64,000 nucleotides of DNA from an uncultured Marvinbryantia sp. (GTDB taxonomy: Bacteria; Bacillota; Clostridia; Lachnospirales; Lachnospiraceae), in contig NZ_CAJKOX010000016.1 in the NCBI RefSeq assembly GCF_905201705.1, positions 1 through 64,000 of the forward strand. The letters are read 5' to 3'. The position numbers and the translations under genes are program-made. The notes beneath the pieces were generated by a model. That model saw nothing but the letters and a program-made list of their open reading frames with translations. It did not search any database and was not told the origin of the DNA. Below, piece after piece: positions 7,217 to 17,100 of this stretch; the stretch's first letter is position 1, and the number at the start of each line of letters is the position of its first letter.

Positions 7217-8149
7217 ATGAAAATGCTGTCTGTTGTTTTGCCGGCATACAACGAAGAAAAAATGATCGTCCGGGCTGCGCAGGAGGTAGGAAAGGTGCTG
7301 GAGAACGCCCGGATTTCTTATGAGCTGGTATTTGTGGACGATGGTTCGAAGGATGCGACCTGGAGACAGATCGAGGAGACTGCGAAAGAAAACCCGCATA
7401 TCACGGGGGTTCATTTTTCGCGGAATTTTGGAAAAGAGGCGGCGATGTTTGCCGGGCTTGCCAACGCAAAGGGAGACTGCTGCGTTGTGATGGACTGCGA
7501 CCTTCAGCATCCGCCGGAAACATTGGTGGAGATGTACCGTCTCTGGGAGCAGGGCTACGAGGTCGTGGAGGGCGTGAAGCGGACACGCGGAAAAGAGAGC
7601 GCGCTGCACAGGGCGAGCGCGGGAATGTTTTATAAGATTATCTCCAAGGCAGTGGGGATCGATATGTCACGCGCGTCAGATTTTAAGCTGATGGACCGGC
7701 GGGCAGTGGACGCGATCCTGGAGATGCCGGAGCGCAATGCATTTTTCCGGGCATTGTCCTCCTGGGTTGGTTTTCGTTCGGCTTCGGTGGAGTTTGATGT
7801 ACAGGAGCGCACGGAAGGGGAGTCAAAGTGGTCAACCGGGGCGCTGATCAGGTATGCTGTTACGAATATTGTGGCATTTTCTTCCGCACCCATGCAGTTT
7901 GTTACCTTTGCCGGAATCGGGGTATTTCTACTCGGTATCATACTGGGGATACAGACCCTGGTGAAGTATTTCATGGGACATGCAGTGGAAGGCTTTACGA
8001 CGGTGATCCTTCTTATTTTATTTATAGGAAGCATTATTATGATAAGCCTTGGTATTATTGGATACTATATATCCAAGATTTATGAGGAAGTAAAGGGCAG
8101 ACCGCGCTATTTGATTTCCAGGAAAATTGATAGCCGGATAGAAAAGTAA
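7217..8149 (+). CDS. GtrB/DPM-like polyprenyl-phosphate glycosyltransferase
   Basis: The 310-residue protein is a GT-A fold family 2 enzyme that transfers a sugar from a nucleotide donor to polyprenyl phosphate. It shows SVVLPAYNEE at residues 4-13, VFVDDGSKDAT near 40, the VMDCDLQHPPE metal site near 95, and two C-terminal transmembrane helices (about 225-250 and 262-285). That layout is typical of GtrB, YfdH and CsbB. I chose ATG 7217, with GGGAAG upstream, over an upstream in-frame ATG at 7124, because the family core begins at the second codon. Such enzymes feed lumenal sugar-adding GT-C or YfhO-type membrane proteins, and a YfhO-like gene is present at 19.7 kb. Confidence 0.88.
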   Translation: MKMLSVVLPAYNEEKMIVRAAQEVGKVLENARISYELVFVDDGSKDATWRQIEETAKENPHITGVHFSRNFGKEAAMFAGLANAKGDCCVVMDCDLQHPPETLVEMYRLWEQGYEVVEGVKRTRGKESALHRASAGMFYKIISKAVGIDMSRASDFKLMDRRAVDAILEMPERNAFFRALSSWVGFRSASVEFDVQERTEGESKWSTGALIRYAVTNIVAFSSAPMQFVTFAGIGVFLLGIILGIQTLVKYFMGHAVEGFTTVILLILFIGSIIMISLGIIGYYISKIYEEVKGRPRYLISRKIDSRIEK

Positions 8150-8174
8150 GACGGATATGTTTGGAGGAAGAAAC

Positions 8175-9116
8175 ATGAAAGTTTTTGTGACAGGCGTCGG
8201 CGGACAGCTTGGTCATGATGTGATGAATGAGCTGGCGAAGCGCGGACATGCAGGTATCGGAAGCGATATCACACCGCAGTACAGCGGAATTGCAGATGGC
8301 AGCGCGGTGACGAAGATGCCGTATGAGCAGCTTGATATTACTGATGCGGCGGCAGTGGAGACGGCGCTTGCCGGGGCGGCACCGGATGCGGTGGTGCACT
8401 GCGCGGCATGGACGGCGGTCGATCTGGCGGAGGACGACGACAAGGTTGAGAAGGTGCGGCTGGTAAATGCGGTGGGGACGGCAAATATTGCCCGCGTGTG
8501 CAGGAAGCTGGACTGCAAAATGCTGTATCTTTCCACGGATTATGTGTTCGACGGACAGGGGACAAAGCCCTGGGAGCCGGACTGCAGGGATTACAGGCCG
8601 CTGAATGTTTACGGGCAGACGAAGCTTGAAGGCGAGCTTGCTGTGGCGGAGCAGCTACAGAAGTATTTTATTGTCCGCATCGCCTGGGTATTTGGAGTGA
8701 ATGGAAAGAATTTTATCCGCACGATGCTGAATCTCGGCAAAAAATGCGATACGATCCGTGTGGTGAACGACCAGATCGGCACGCCGACCTATACCTTTGA
8801 TCTTGCAAGGCTGCTGGTGGATATGATCGAGACGGAGAAATACGGCTATTATCATGCGACAAATGAGGGCGGTTATATCAGCTGGTATGATTTTACGAAG
8901 GAAATTTTCCGCCAGGCGGAGGCGATGGGACACGATGAGTACAGCGAGGAGCGAGTGAAGGTGTGCCCGGTGACGACAGAGGAATACGGCGTGTCAAAGG
9001 CGAAGCGCCCGTTCAATTCCCGGCTGGATAAGAGCAAGCTAAAAGAAAATGGCTTTACGCCGCTTCCTTCCTGGCAGGACGCCCTGCAGCGCTATCTGCA
9101 GGCAATCGAGATATGA
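8175..9116 (+). CDS. rfbD: dTDP-4-dehydrorhamnose reductase
   Basis: RmlD reduces dTDP-4-dehydro-L-rhamnose to dTDP-L-rhamnose with NAD(P)H. The 313-residue extended SDR shows the nucleotide site GVGGQLG near residue 7, STDYVFDG near 117, the catalytic Y-x3-K in YGQTKLEGE near 143, and substrate-site residues IAWVFG. ATG 8175 follows TTGGAGGAAGAAAC; an ATG at 8157 has no ribosome binding site. It opens an rmlD-B-A-C order that supplies rhamnose for the cluster. Confidence 0.95.
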   Translation: MKVFVTGVGGQLGHDVMNELAKRGHAGIGSDITPQYSGIADGSAVTKMPYEQLDITDAAAVETALAGAAPDAVVHCAAWTAVDLAEDDDKVEKVRLVNAVGTANIARVCRKLDCKMLYLSTDYVFDGQGTKPWEPDCRDYRPLNVYGQTKLEGELAVAEQLQKYFIVRIAWVFGVNGKNFIRTMLNLGKKCDTIRVVNDQIGTPTYTFDLARLLVDMIETEKYGYYHATNEGGYISWYDFTKEIFRQAEAMGHDEYSEERVKVCPVTTEEYGVSKAKRPFNSRLDKSKLKENGFTPLPSWQDALQRYLQAIEI

Positions 9117-9199
9117 TGAGTCGGGGAGAAATGCGTTAGTACGAAAAAGGCGCAGGGGACGCAGAGAAGAACAGGAAGCATTAAAAACGGAGGAAAATC

Positions 9200-10288
9200 A
9201 TGAGAACGTATCTTGTTACCGGGGGCGCAGGCTTTATCGGTTCCAATTATATTCATTATATGTTTAAGAAATATGACAACGAAATCCGCATTATCAACGT
9301 AGACTGCCTGACATACGCGGGCAATCTGGAGAATCTGCGTGATGTGGAGAAGCGTGAAAATTATACGTTTGTAAAGGCGGATATCACGGACAGCGCGGCG
9401 ATCACAAAGATTTTCGAGGAAAATGATATCGACCGCGTGGTACATTTTGCGGCGGAGAGCCATGTCGACCGCAGCATTAAAAATCCGGAGGTGTTTGTGC
9501 GCACAAATGTGCTCGGCACGCTGGTGATGCTGAACGCGGCGAAGGCGGCATGGGAGCTGCCGGACGGAAGCTTCAGGCCAGACAAGAAGTTCCTGCATGT
9601 TTCCACGGATGAGGTGTACGGTTCTCTGGAGAACGAAGGGGAATATTTCTATGAGACAACGCCCTACGATCCGCACAGCCCCTACTCTGCGAGCAAGGCA
9701 TCTTCAGATATGCTGGTGAAATCCTACATGGATACGTACAAATTCCCGGCAAACATCACAAATTGCAGCAACAATTATGGACCGTATCAGTTTCCGGAGA
9801 AGCTGATCCCGCTGATCATCAACAATGCGCTGCAGGGAAAGAAGCTTCCTGTTTATGGAGACGGCAAAAATGTGCGCGACTGGCTGTACGTGGAGGATCA
9901 CGCAAAGGGGATCGACATGGTGCAGGAGAAGGGGCGCCTTTTTGAGACGTACAATATCGGCGGTCACAATGAAAAACAGAATATCGAGATCATCCATATT
10001 ATTTTGGATACATTGCAGGAGATGCTGCCGGAGGGCGATCCGCGCAAAGCGCTTGTGAGCGAGGATCTGATCACTTATGTCACCGACCGCAAGGGGCATG
10101 ACCGCCGCTATGCGATCGCGCCGGACAAGATCCGCAGCGAGCTTGGCTGGGAACCGGAGACGATGTTTGAGGATGGCATTCGCCGGACGATCCAGTGGTT
10201 CTTTGAAAACGAAGAGTGGATGAAGAATGTTACCAGCGGAGACTACCAGAAATATTATGACGAGATGTACTCGAACGCAAATCCGTAA
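9200..10288 (+). CDS. rfbB: dTDP-glucose 4,6-dehydratase
   Basis: RmlB converts dTDP-glucose to dTDP-4-dehydro-6-deoxyglucose. The 362-residue protein has the NAD site GGAGFIGSN at residues 8-16, HFAAESHVDRSI near 83, STDEVYG near 134 and the catalytic YSASK near 162. Its product is the branch point: RmlC/RmlD take it to rhamnose, and the WecE-like aminotransferase at 24.2 kb probably takes it to a 4-amino sugar. ATG 9200 follows ACGGAGGAAAATC. Confidence 0.96.
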   Translation: MRTYLVTGGAGFIGSNYIHYMFKKYDNEIRIINVDCLTYAGNLENLRDVEKRENYTFVKADITDSAAITKIFEENDIDRVVHFAAESHVDRSIKNPEVFVRTNVLGTLVMLNAAKAAWELPDGSFRPDKKFLHVSTDEVYGSLENEGEYFYETTPYDPHSPYSASKASSDMLVKSYMDTYKFPANITNCSNNYGPYQFPEKLIPLIINNALQGKKLPVYGDGKNVRDWLYVEDHAKGIDMVQEKGRLFETYNIGGHNEKQNIEIIHIILDTLQEMLPEGDPRKALVSEDLITYVTDRKGHDRRYAIAPDKIRSELGWEPETMFEDGIRRTIQWFFENEEWMKNVTSGDYQKYYDEMYSNANP

Positions 10289-10327
10289 GTGAGAGGGCGT
10301 TCGGGGAGTACCGGGAGGGAGTAAAAT

Positions 10328-11197
10328 ATGAAGGGAATTATTCTTGCGGGCGGCAGCGGCACGCGCCTTTATCCGCTCACAAAAGCAATTTCAAAACAGA
10401 TCATGCCGGTTTACGATAAGCCGATGATTTACTATCCGCTGTCCACGCTGATGCTTGCGGGCATCCGGGAGATTCTGATCATCTCCACACCGCGGGATAT
10501 CAAAGTGTTTGAAGAGCTGTTCGGGACAGGCGAGCAGCTGGGACTTTCGTTCAGCTACGCCATCCAGGAGGAGCCGCGCGGGCTGGCGGACGCCTTTATA
10601 ATAGGAAGAGAGTTCATCGGAAATGACCGGGTGGCGCTCGTTCTTGGCGATAACATTTTCTATGGTCAGAGCTTTTCGCGTGTGCTGCAGACGGTAGCGG
10701 CGCGCGAGACGGGAGCGACCATTTTCGGCTATTATGTGCGCGATCCGCGGGCGTACGGTGTGGTAGAGTTTGATGAAAGCGGAAAAGCACTTTCTATCGA
10801 GGAAAAGCCGGAGCATCCGAAGAGCAATTATGCGGTTCCGGGGCTTTATTTCTATGATAATGACGTGGTGGAGATCGCGAAGAATGTAAAACCGAGCGCG
10901 CGCGGAGAGCTCGAGATCACCAGCGTGAACAACGAATATCTTCGCCGCGGTACTTTGCAGGTGGAGACGCTCGGACGGGGGTTCGCGTGGCTGGATACCG
11001 GAAACCACGATTCTCTGCTTGATGCCGCGGATTTTGTGGCGGCGTTTCAGAAGCGGCAGGGGTTATACATTTCCTGCATTGAGGAGATTGCTTTCAAGAG
11101 GGGCTTTATCTCAAAAGAGCAGCTTTTAAAGCTGGCGGAGCCGCTTTTGAAAACACCTTACGGACAGTATCTGATGGAAGTGGCGCAGGGCCTGTAG
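10328..11197 (+). CDS. rfbA: Glucose-1-phosphate thymidylyltransferase
   Basis: RmlA makes dTDP-glucose from glucose-1-phosphate and dTTP, the first step of the dTDP-sugar route. The 289 residues are the family's normal length. The nucleotide loop GGSGTRLYPLT lies at residues 8-18, KQIMPVYDKPMIYYPL at 26-41, and VLGDNIFYG near 107. It sits between rfbB and rfbC in the operon and is preceded by GGGAGGGAG. Confidence 0.96.
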   Translation: MKGIILAGGSGTRLYPLTKAISKQIMPVYDKPMIYYPLSTLMLAGIREILIISTPRDIKVFEELFGTGEQLGLSFSYAIQEEPRGLADAFIIGREFIGNDRVALVLGDNIFYGQSFSRVLQTVAARETGATIFGYYVRDPRAYGVVEFDESGKALSIEEKPEHPKSNYAVPGLYFYDNDVVEIAKNVKPSARGELEITSVNNEYLRRGTLQVETLGRGFAWLDTGNHDSLLDAADFVAAFQKRQGLYISCIEEIAFKRGFISKEQLLKLAEPLLKTPYGQYLMEVAQGL

Positions 11198-11298
11198 CCG
11201 GAATGTCACCTTTGGGGATGAAAGAGATGGGCTTTGGGAATCAGAAAGCCTGGCGGTATGAATGTATATGCAGAAACACAGGATTAAGGAATAGGACA

Positions 11299-11859
11299 AT
11301 GGGCAAGATAACAGTAGAAACATGTGAGATAGAAGGCTTAAAGGTCATCACACCGACGGTTTTCGGGGATGAGCGCGGCTATTTTATGGAAACCTATAAT
11401 TACAACGACTATAAGGCAGCCGGCATTGATATGGAATTTGTGCAGGATAATCAGTCCGCCTCGAAGAAGGGCGTTCTGCGCGGACTGCATTTTCAGATCA
11501 ATTTTCCGCAGGACAAGCTGGTGCGGGTGGTTTCCGGCGAGGTGTTTGACGTGGCGGTCGATCTGCGTCCGGGGTCTGCAACCTATGGAAAATGGCACGG
11601 CGAGCTTCTTTCCGCCGAAAATAAAAAGCAATTTTTCATACCGAAAAATTTTGCGCACGGCTTTCTGGTGCTTTCGGATTATGCGGAGTTTGCTTATAAA
11701 TGTACAGACTTTTACCACCCGAACGACGAGGGCGGTCTTATGTGGAACGATCCCGACATCGGCGTTGCCTGGCCGATACCGGAGGGGATGGAGCTGACGA
11801 TTTCGGAAAAAGACTGGAAGTGGGGCGGCATCCGGGAATACACCAAAGCACGGGAGTGA
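11299..11859 (+). CDS. rfbC: dTDP-4-dehydrorhamnose 3,5-epimerase
   Basis: RmlC epimerises C3 and C5 of dTDP-4-dehydro-6-deoxyglucose. The 186-residue cupin shows FGDERGYFMETYN, the active-site region RGLHFQINFPQDKLVRV and IPKNFAHGFLVLSD. I use ATG 11299 behind AAGGAATAGGAC; the in-frame extension upstream to 11203 is not family sequence. Confidence 0.95.
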   Translation: MGKITVETCEIEGLKVITPTVFGDERGYFMETYNYNDYKAAGIDMEFVQDNQSASKKGVLRGLHFQINFPQDKLVRVVSGEVFDVAVDLRPGSATYGKWHGELLSAENKKQFFIPKNFAHGFLVLSDYAEFAYKCTDFYHPNDEGGLMWNDPDIGVAWPIPEGMELTISEKDWKWGGIREYTKARE

Positions 11860-11863
11860 TATA

Positions 11864-12670
11864 TTGAAGAAACAGGAATTGCTGATAAAGGAAATCTATC
11901 AGAGCCGCAGGCTGATTGCTTCTCTTGCGAAGAATGACTTTAAGAAACGGTATGCAGGCTCCTATCTTGGCACGATCTGGGCGTTTATCCAGCCGCTTGT
12001 CACGGTCTGCGTCTACTGGTTTGTGTTTGGGCTGGCGCTTCGCAACGGAGCGGAACGCAGCGTGCCGTTTGTACTCTGGCTGATGGCGGGGCTGGTGCCG
12101 TGGTTCTTTTTCCAGGAAGGGCTGATGGGCGGCACGAACGCACTGCTGGAATATAATTATCTGGTGAAAAAAGTAGTGTTTAACATTCGGATACTGCCGT
12201 TGGTGAAGGTGCTGTCGGCAGTGTTTGTGCATGTATTTTTTATACTGGTGGTAATTGTCATTTACCTCCTTATGGGTTATCCGCCGACATGGTACACTTT
12301 GCAGATCGCATATTACAGCTTCAGCCTGTTTATGCTGGTGCTCGGACTCACTTATTTTACCAGTTCGGTGGTGGTGTTTTTCCGTGACCTCGGTCAGATC
12401 ATCAACATCGCGCTGCAGGTCGGAATCTGGGCAACGCCGATCATGTGGGCGTTTGAGGACCTTGGGCTTGACGGAATTATTGTGAAGCTGTTTAAGCTGA
12501 ATCCGCTTTTCTATATCGTACAGGGCTTCCGGGATTCTCTGATCGATCATGTCGGCTTCTGGCAGCATCCGCTGCTGACGGTTTATTTCTGGCTGTTTAC
12601 GCTGGCGGTATTTTATTTCGGGTTAAAGCTGTTCAGGAAACTTCAGGTGCATTTCGCAGATGTGCTGTAA
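11864..12670 (+). CDS. ABC-2 polysaccharide exporter permease (Wzm type)
   Basis: The 268-residue membrane protein carries the family signature DFKKRYAGSYLGTIWAFIQP near residues 25-44 and about six transmembrane helices. It begins at a TTG (11864) five bases after rfbC, with GGGAGTG inside the end of rfbC as ribosome binding site, which implies translational coupling. It pairs with the long Wzt-type ATPase downstream and most probably exports the finished rhamnose-containing polymer on its lipid carrier. It is a paralogue of the permease at 251. Confidence 0.92.
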   Translation: MKKQELLIKEIYQSRRLIASLAKNDFKKRYAGSYLGTIWAFIQPLVTVCVYWFVFGLALRNGAERSVPFVLWLMAGLVPWFFFQEGLMGGTNALLEYNYLVKKVVFNIRILPLVKVLSAVFVHVFFILVVIVIYLLMGYPPTWYTLQIAYYSFSLFMLVLGLTYFTSSVVVFFRDLGQIINIALQVGIWATPIMWAFEDLGLDGIIVKLFKLNPLFYIVQGFRDSLIDHVGFWQHPLLTVYFWLFTLAVFYFGLKLFRKLQVHFADVL

Positions 12671-12806
12671 ATGCAGGAAAAAGAAAGCTCCCGTTTCACC
12701 GGAAAAAGACGGCGGATACCGGGAAAGGCGCAGTATGTCAGGGAAGCGTGACTGTGAGGAAAATGAATTCTGCGGCGATGCGAAGAACGCGGAAAGGGAA
12801 AGGCGA

Positions 12807-14069
12807 ATGAGCGAATTTGCGATTCAGGTGAAAAATCTGACGAAGATTTACAAACTATACAATAAGCCCTCCGACCGTCTGAAGGAAGTGCTTGGCTTTA
12901 AGGTTGACGCACAGGATCACTATGCGCTGCGGGACGTCTCCTTTGATGTGAAGCGTGGCGAGACTGTGGGCATTATCGGGACGAACGGTTCCGGGAAATC
13001 GACGATACTGAAAATTATTACCGGCGTGCTGAATTCCACGCAGGGTGAGGTGGCGGTGGACGGCAGGATTTCCGCGCTTCTGGAGCTTGGAGCGGGGTTC
13101 AATATGGAGTATTCCGGTATTGAAAACATTTATCTGAACGGCACCATGATGGGCTTTTCAAAGGAAGAGATAGACGCGAAGCTTTCGGATATTCTGGAAT
13201 TTGCGGATATCGGCGACTTTGTCCATCAGCCGGTGAAATCATATTCCAGCGGTATGTTTGTACGGCTGGCGTTTGCCGTTGCGATCAATATCGACCCGGA
13301 AATCCTGATCGTGGATGAGGCGCTTTCCGTGGGCGATGTGTTTTTTCAGGCGAAGTGTTACCGGAAATTCGAGGAATTTAAGGAGCAGGGACGAACCATC
13401 TTGTTTGTCAGCCACGATCTGAGCAGCATCGGGAAATATTGCGACCGCGTGGTGCTTTTAAATAAAGGGACAAAGCTTGCCGAGGGCGGCGCCAAGGAGA
13501 TGGTGAATCTCTACCGGCGTGTGCTGGTGAACCAGGTGGAGGATACCGCGCAGGGCGGATCCGGGCAGGAGAAGCAGCTTCCGGGGAAAAAGCAGAAGGA
13601 ATATCTGCATCTGAATCCGAAGGTGCTGGAATATGGAAACGGCATTGCCTCCATTGTGGATTTCTGCATCTACGATCACGAGGGCAGGGCGAGCGGCACC
13701 ATCGAGAAGGGCGAGGAATTCCAGGTGATGATGAAGGTGCAGTACCAGGGGGACGTTTCGGAGCCGGTTTACGCGTTTACCATCAAGGATCTGAAGGGAA
13801 CTGAGCTGACCGGCACAAACACGATGTATGAAAAGATACCGGTGAAGCCGCAGAAAAGCGGCGATGAGCAGACCATCACATTTACGCAGAAAATGCCGCT
13901 GGAGGCGGGGGAATATATGCTGTGCCTGGGATGCACGGGATATCACCAGGGGGAATTTACCGTTTTCCACCGGCTATACGACGTGTGTAATCTGACGGTG
14001 ATCACGGACAAGAAGGCGGTCGGCTATTTTGATCTGTTTTCGGAGGTTACGGTGACGGGCGGAAAGTAG
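12807..14069 (+). CDS. ABC polysaccharide exporter ATPase with Wzt_C domain
   Basis: The 420-residue protein has an ATPase domain in the first 240 residues (Walker A GTNGSGKST near 57, signature YSSGMFVRLAF near 148, Walker B ILIVDEALSVGD near 166) and a C-terminal immunoglobulin-like domain from about 275 (IVDFCIYDHEGRASGTIEKGEEFQ...VYAFTIKDLKGTELTGTNT). In the Wzt family that domain recognises the terminal, often modified, residue of the O-polysaccharide before export. A methyltransferase domain encoded next door could supply such a cap. I chose ATG 12807 after GGGAAAGGCG; the in-frame upstream extension from 12660 overlaps the permease gene and is not conserved sequence. Confidence 0.93.
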   Translation: MSEFAIQVKNLTKIYKLYNKPSDRLKEVLGFKVDAQDHYALRDVSFDVKRGETVGIIGTNGSGKSTILKIITGVLNSTQGEVAVDGRISALLELGAGFNMEYSGIENIYLNGTMMGFSKEEIDAKLSDILEFADIGDFVHQPVKSYSSGMFVRLAFAVAINIDPEILIVDEALSVGDVFFQAKCYRKFEEFKEQGRTILFVSHDLSSIGKYCDRVVLLNKGTKLAEGGAKEMVNLYRRVLVNQVEDTAQGGSGQEKQLPGKKQKEYLHLNPKVLEYGNGIASIVDFCIYDHEGRASGTIEKGEEFQVMMKVQYQGDVSEPVYAFTIKDLKGTELTGTNTMYEKIPVKPQKSGDEQTITFTQKMPLEAGEYMLCLGCTGYHQGEFTVFHRLYDVCNLTVITDKKAVGYFDLFSEVTVTGGK

Positions 14070-14102
14070 AAAACGAAACCAACACATTTGCGGGGGATTT
14101 TT

Positions 14103-17100
14103 ATGGCAGAGTTTAATTTAACATATTATAAGGACGAGGATCGGTATTCGGACGGCAACATTGAGGAGGTCATGCTGGATATGGCAAAGCGGGGGATTTC
14201 CTACGAGGAGCTTCCGCGGGAGGACGTCAGCTTTCCGATCATCTATCATTTTTCCGCGATGCGCGAGAACATTCTGAACTGGTATCCGTTTAAGGAGGAT
14301 GCGAGCATTCTGGATATCGGGGCGGGCTGCGGCGCGATCACCGGGCTTCTTTGCCGCCGGGCAAAAAAGGTGGTGGTTGCCGAGCTGTCGAAGCGGCGGG
14401 CATCGATTAATTATGAGCGCAACAAACAATATGAGAATCTCTGTATCATGGTGGGCAATTTAAACGATATGGAGTTTACCGAAAAGTTTGACTACGTTGT
14501 GCTGAACGGCGTTTTAGAATATGCGATGAGCTTTACGGAGGGCGACACGCCGTATGAGACGTTTCTGGAGAATATGGGGCGGTTCTTAAAGGAGGACGGC
14601 CGTTTTCTGATCGCGATTGAAAACCGGCTGGGACTGAAATATTTTGCGGGCGCGCCGGAGGATCACACCGACCGCTATTTCCTGGGGCTTGAGAATTATC
14701 CGGGCGTGGACAGCGTGCGCACGTTCAGCAAAAAGGAATTAAAGGAGCTTCTGGAAAGAAGCGGCTTCCCCTGCACGAAATTTTACTATCCGTACCCGGA
14801 TTATAAATTCCCAAAGGAAATTTTTACCGATGAAACACTGGCGGCAAACGGCTTTGGCAAACCGTACCGCTCGCTCGATGGGAAGCGCATCCCGCTGTTT
14901 AACGAGAGTGAAGCGGCACATTCCCTGGCGGCGGAGGGAGTTGCCGATATTTTTTCCAATTCGTTTCTGGTGGAAGCCGGACGCGTGGAGAAAAAGACGG
15001 CGGAGGAAATTCTGTATGTGAAGAGCAGCAGCGAGCGCAGAAAGGAATTTCAGATTCTGACGAAAATTGTCCGCAGGGACGGCGAGAGAAAAATCCGCAA
15101 GGAGCCGCTGTGCGCGGAAGCGCAGCCGCATGTGCGCCGGATGATCGAAAACGGGGCGGTACGTTACGGCACGGACTACGAGAATCTGCCCGCGAAGGAG
15201 GCGGACGGTGCGCTGGAGTACGCGTTTGTCGAGGGGCGGACGATGTTTGACCAGATACAGGCGCTTGCGGACCGCGGCGACACGGAAGGAATTGTGCGCC
15301 TTCTGCGCGAATTCCGGGAAACCTGCTTTGCAAATCAGTTTGAAACGGAGGAATATGCGGACGGGAAGTTTTTGGAGCTGTTCGGAAGCGCCGGAAAAGC
15401 GGGCAGATGCGCCTGCGTGCGCCCGGCGAACCTCGATCTTATCTGTGATAATGTTTATCTGGAAAAGGACCGGAGGCTGGTGATCGACTACGAGTGGATT
15501 TTCGATACGGCAGTTCCGACGGACTTTATTATGTGGCGTCTGCTGAATGATCTGTACACGAAGCTCCCGCAGCTTCATAAGCTTTTTGCAAAAAAGACGC
15601 TGATGGATATTTTCGGCATCAGCCGGGAGGATGAGGATATCTACCGGAAATGGTCACTTTATTTTGTGTACCGCTATGTTGGTGCAGACCCGCTTGATAA
15701 ATATGCGAAGCCGGAGATCGATTTTTCGCTGGAGAGGGTCTACCAGTATTACCATAAGGAAAGCCCGGTGGAGTGTAAGCTTTACTATGATACCGGAAAG
15801 GGTTTCAATGAGGAGGAAATCCTGCCGCAGACGCTGACCTTAAAAAACAATCGTTTCCGCATTGCCTTTGATTTAAAGCAGATTAAGAACATCAAAAAAT
15901 TGCGGTGGGATCCGATGGAAGAACGCTGCTGGTGCATCATCGACCGCGTGCAGAGCAATTGCGCGGTGCGCCTTGTACCGCTTGGCAATTTCAGGCAGGA
16001 GGATAACTGCGTGATCTTCCCGCAGGACGATCCCAACTTTGCGGTGGAGGTCTTTGACGCCGGCGAGGTGGAGACGCTGATCATCGAGGGAAGATGCGCC
16101 CGTCTGACGGGAGCAGAGATGCCGGAGCAGGTGCGTGCCGTTCCGGAAAAGGCGCCCGCGCGTCTGGCAAAGAAGCTGTCTGCAAAGCGCAGACCGGCAG
16201 GGCAGAAGGCGCCTGCGCTGCGTATGCCCAAAATCCAGCCGGACGGCATCAGAAATCAGCTGAAGAAGGTGAAACGGGCAGCCTATAAGATTCCGGGACT
16301 GTGCAAGGTGTCCGGTCATGTGGACATGTTTTCGTTTGAGAAGCATGTGCTTTGCATGGGCGGCTGGGTGTTCGACCACCGCTACAAGATGCGCAACCCG
16401 CGGATCGTGTATTACGATCAGCACAAAAAGGCTGCGGAGCGCTCTTTCCATATGGTATACCGCTACGATGTTGCCGCTGCCCTGCAGAATCCCGACGCGT
16501 CCATGAGCGGCTTTGAGGCGAAGATCCGCATCTTTTCACCGCGCGACATCCGCGTGTTTATGGAGTACGACACGCCGGACGGCACCAAGCGCTATCCGAT
16601 CGGCGTCGTGAAGGGAAGCAAGTCGCTGCCTGCTGACAGCGAGGTGGAGATCTCGGAGATCGTGGAGGCGGAGCAGCTCGGTGATCTGCAGTTCCTGAAA
16701 GAGAAAAAGCTGACGGATACCTTTGAGATCCCGCGAAAGGTAAAAGAGACGACGGTGGACATCATCATTCCGGTCTACAACGGCTATGATTATCTGGACA
16801 CGCTGTTTGCGAGCCTGCGGCGTACAGAAATGCCCTACCGTCTGCTGATCGTGAACGACTGCAGCCCGGATGAGCGCGTGCTGCCGTATCTGAAGGATTA
16901 CGTAAACGGGCACCCGGAGGCGGTGCTGCTCAATAATGAAAAAAATGTTGGATTTGTCCGTTCCGTAAACCGCGCGTTAAAGCGCGCGGAGCATCATGTG
17001 GTGCTGCTGAACACGGACGTGGAGGTACCGGCGTACTGGCTGGAGCGTCTGATGCTGCCGATCATCTGCGACAAAAAGGTGGCGACGACGACGCCGTTCA